Shown piece after piece: positions 7,693-7,782 of a stretch of 7,782 nucleotides of DNA (positions are counted from its first letter, which is position 1; every line of letters starts with the position of its first letter). Position numbers and translations under genes: made by a program. This DNA is from Candidatus Hydrogenedentota bacterium. Lineage in GTDB: Bacteria > Hydrogenedentota > Hydrogenedentia > Hydrogenedentales > SLHB01. Below the pieces are notes generated by a model. It was given only the letters and a program-made list of their open reading frames with translations. It did no database searches and was not told the origin of the DNA. Where the stretch lies: contig SKRY01000454.1 in assembly GCA_007118235.1 (NCBI GenBank), positions 1 through 7,782 of the forward strand. The letters run 5' to 3'.

Positions 7693-7708
7693 GGGATAAG
7701 ATTATCCC
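7693..7708. repeat. Short palindrome just upstream of the ATPase gene
   Basis: GGGATAA (7693-7699) and TTATCCC (7702-7708) are exact inverted arms around a 2-base centre. The palindrome lies in the 63-base gap between the preceding gene's stop and the ATPase ATG at 7653, about 40 bases before the start. It could be an operator site; the minus strand also reads GATAAT here, a possible -10, but no -35 fits. Confidence 0.4.
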
Positions 7709-7716
7709 CTGCTCCA

Positions 7717-7782
7717 TCAGCCCGCTTGCGCGATGGCGTCGGCCTGCTCCAGCGTGCCCGCGAGGGCGATGGAAGGCGCGCC
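7717..7782 (-). CDS. C-terminal 21 codons of an unrecognised gene (runs off the right edge)
   Basis: Of the three minus-strand frames entering from the right edge, one reads GAPSIALAGTLEQADAIAQAG and then TGA at 7717-7719. It looks like an ordinary protein C-terminus (hydrophobic strand, then an alanine-rich helix) and uses GC-rich codons like its neighbours. The alternative open frames read as Arg/Ser-rich strings typical of wrong frames. The fragment is too short to name. It would be the gene upstream of the ATPase/TOPRIM pair, 63 bases before the ATPase start. Confidence 0.5.
   Translation of the reverse strand, partial: GAPSIALAGTLEQADAIAQAG

Noticed and set aside
3816..7708. A shared GATAAG/CTTATC operator upstream of the ATPase (7693), exoribonuclease (4902) and radical SAM-like gene (3816).
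   Set aside because: GATAAG also occurs inside coding sequences (for example near 1264, 1424, 5315 and 7574), so a 6-base match is not evidence for a regulon.

Overview
The window is a GC-rich, tightly packed bacterial segment in which every gene I can support reads on the minus strand, so transcription runs from high to low coordinates. Gene families are conserved but the set is mixed: a YhaM-type exoribonuclease (best known from Gram-positives), an NtrC-type sigma-54 activator, a B12-binding/radical-SAM-like protein, FabG and MazG. Together with good Shine-Dalgarno sequences (GGAGG, AAGGA, GGAG), this suggests a high-GC bacterium outside the best-studied groups, possibly an uncultured deltaproteobacterial, planctomycete-like or Hydrogenedentota-like lineage. 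That placement is an impression, not a measurement.

Layout in transcription order: (1) the last 21 codons of an unrecognised gene (7717-7782). (2) A two-gene unit, an AAA15/OLD-like ABC ATPase (6541-7653) followed 3 bases later by a small TOPRIM-like protein resembling DUF3226 (5878-6537). (3) FabG, 3-oxoacyl-ACP reductase (5066-5803), followed by a strong hairpin (4993-5040). (4) A YhaM-like OB-fold/HD-domain 3'-5' exoribonuclease (3914-4864). (5) A 316-base leader with a striking inverted repeat, then a 525-residue protein built like a B12-binding radical SAM enzyme but without the CxxxCxxC cluster motif (2020-3597). (6) An AT-rich promoter-like island, then a complete NtrC-family response regulator (356-1759). 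(7) The N-terminal 95 residues of MazG, nucleoside triphosphate pyrophosphohydrolase, running off the left edge (1-287).

How the genes may work together: the ATPase and TOPRIM proteins almost certainly act as a pair, given their coupled layout and the precedent of OLD-family and PARIS systems (ATPase sensor plus TOPRIM effector). They sit like a cassette between ordinary genes and are the best candidate here for an undescribed defence or DNA-transaction system. The rest looks like housekeeping and regulatory functions (fatty acid synthesis, RNA turnover, nucleotide-pool cleaning, sigma-54-dependent control). No histidine kinase for the regulator is present, and I found no -24/-12 promoter in the window. 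No tRNA, rRNA, CRISPR array or complete insertion sequence was found.
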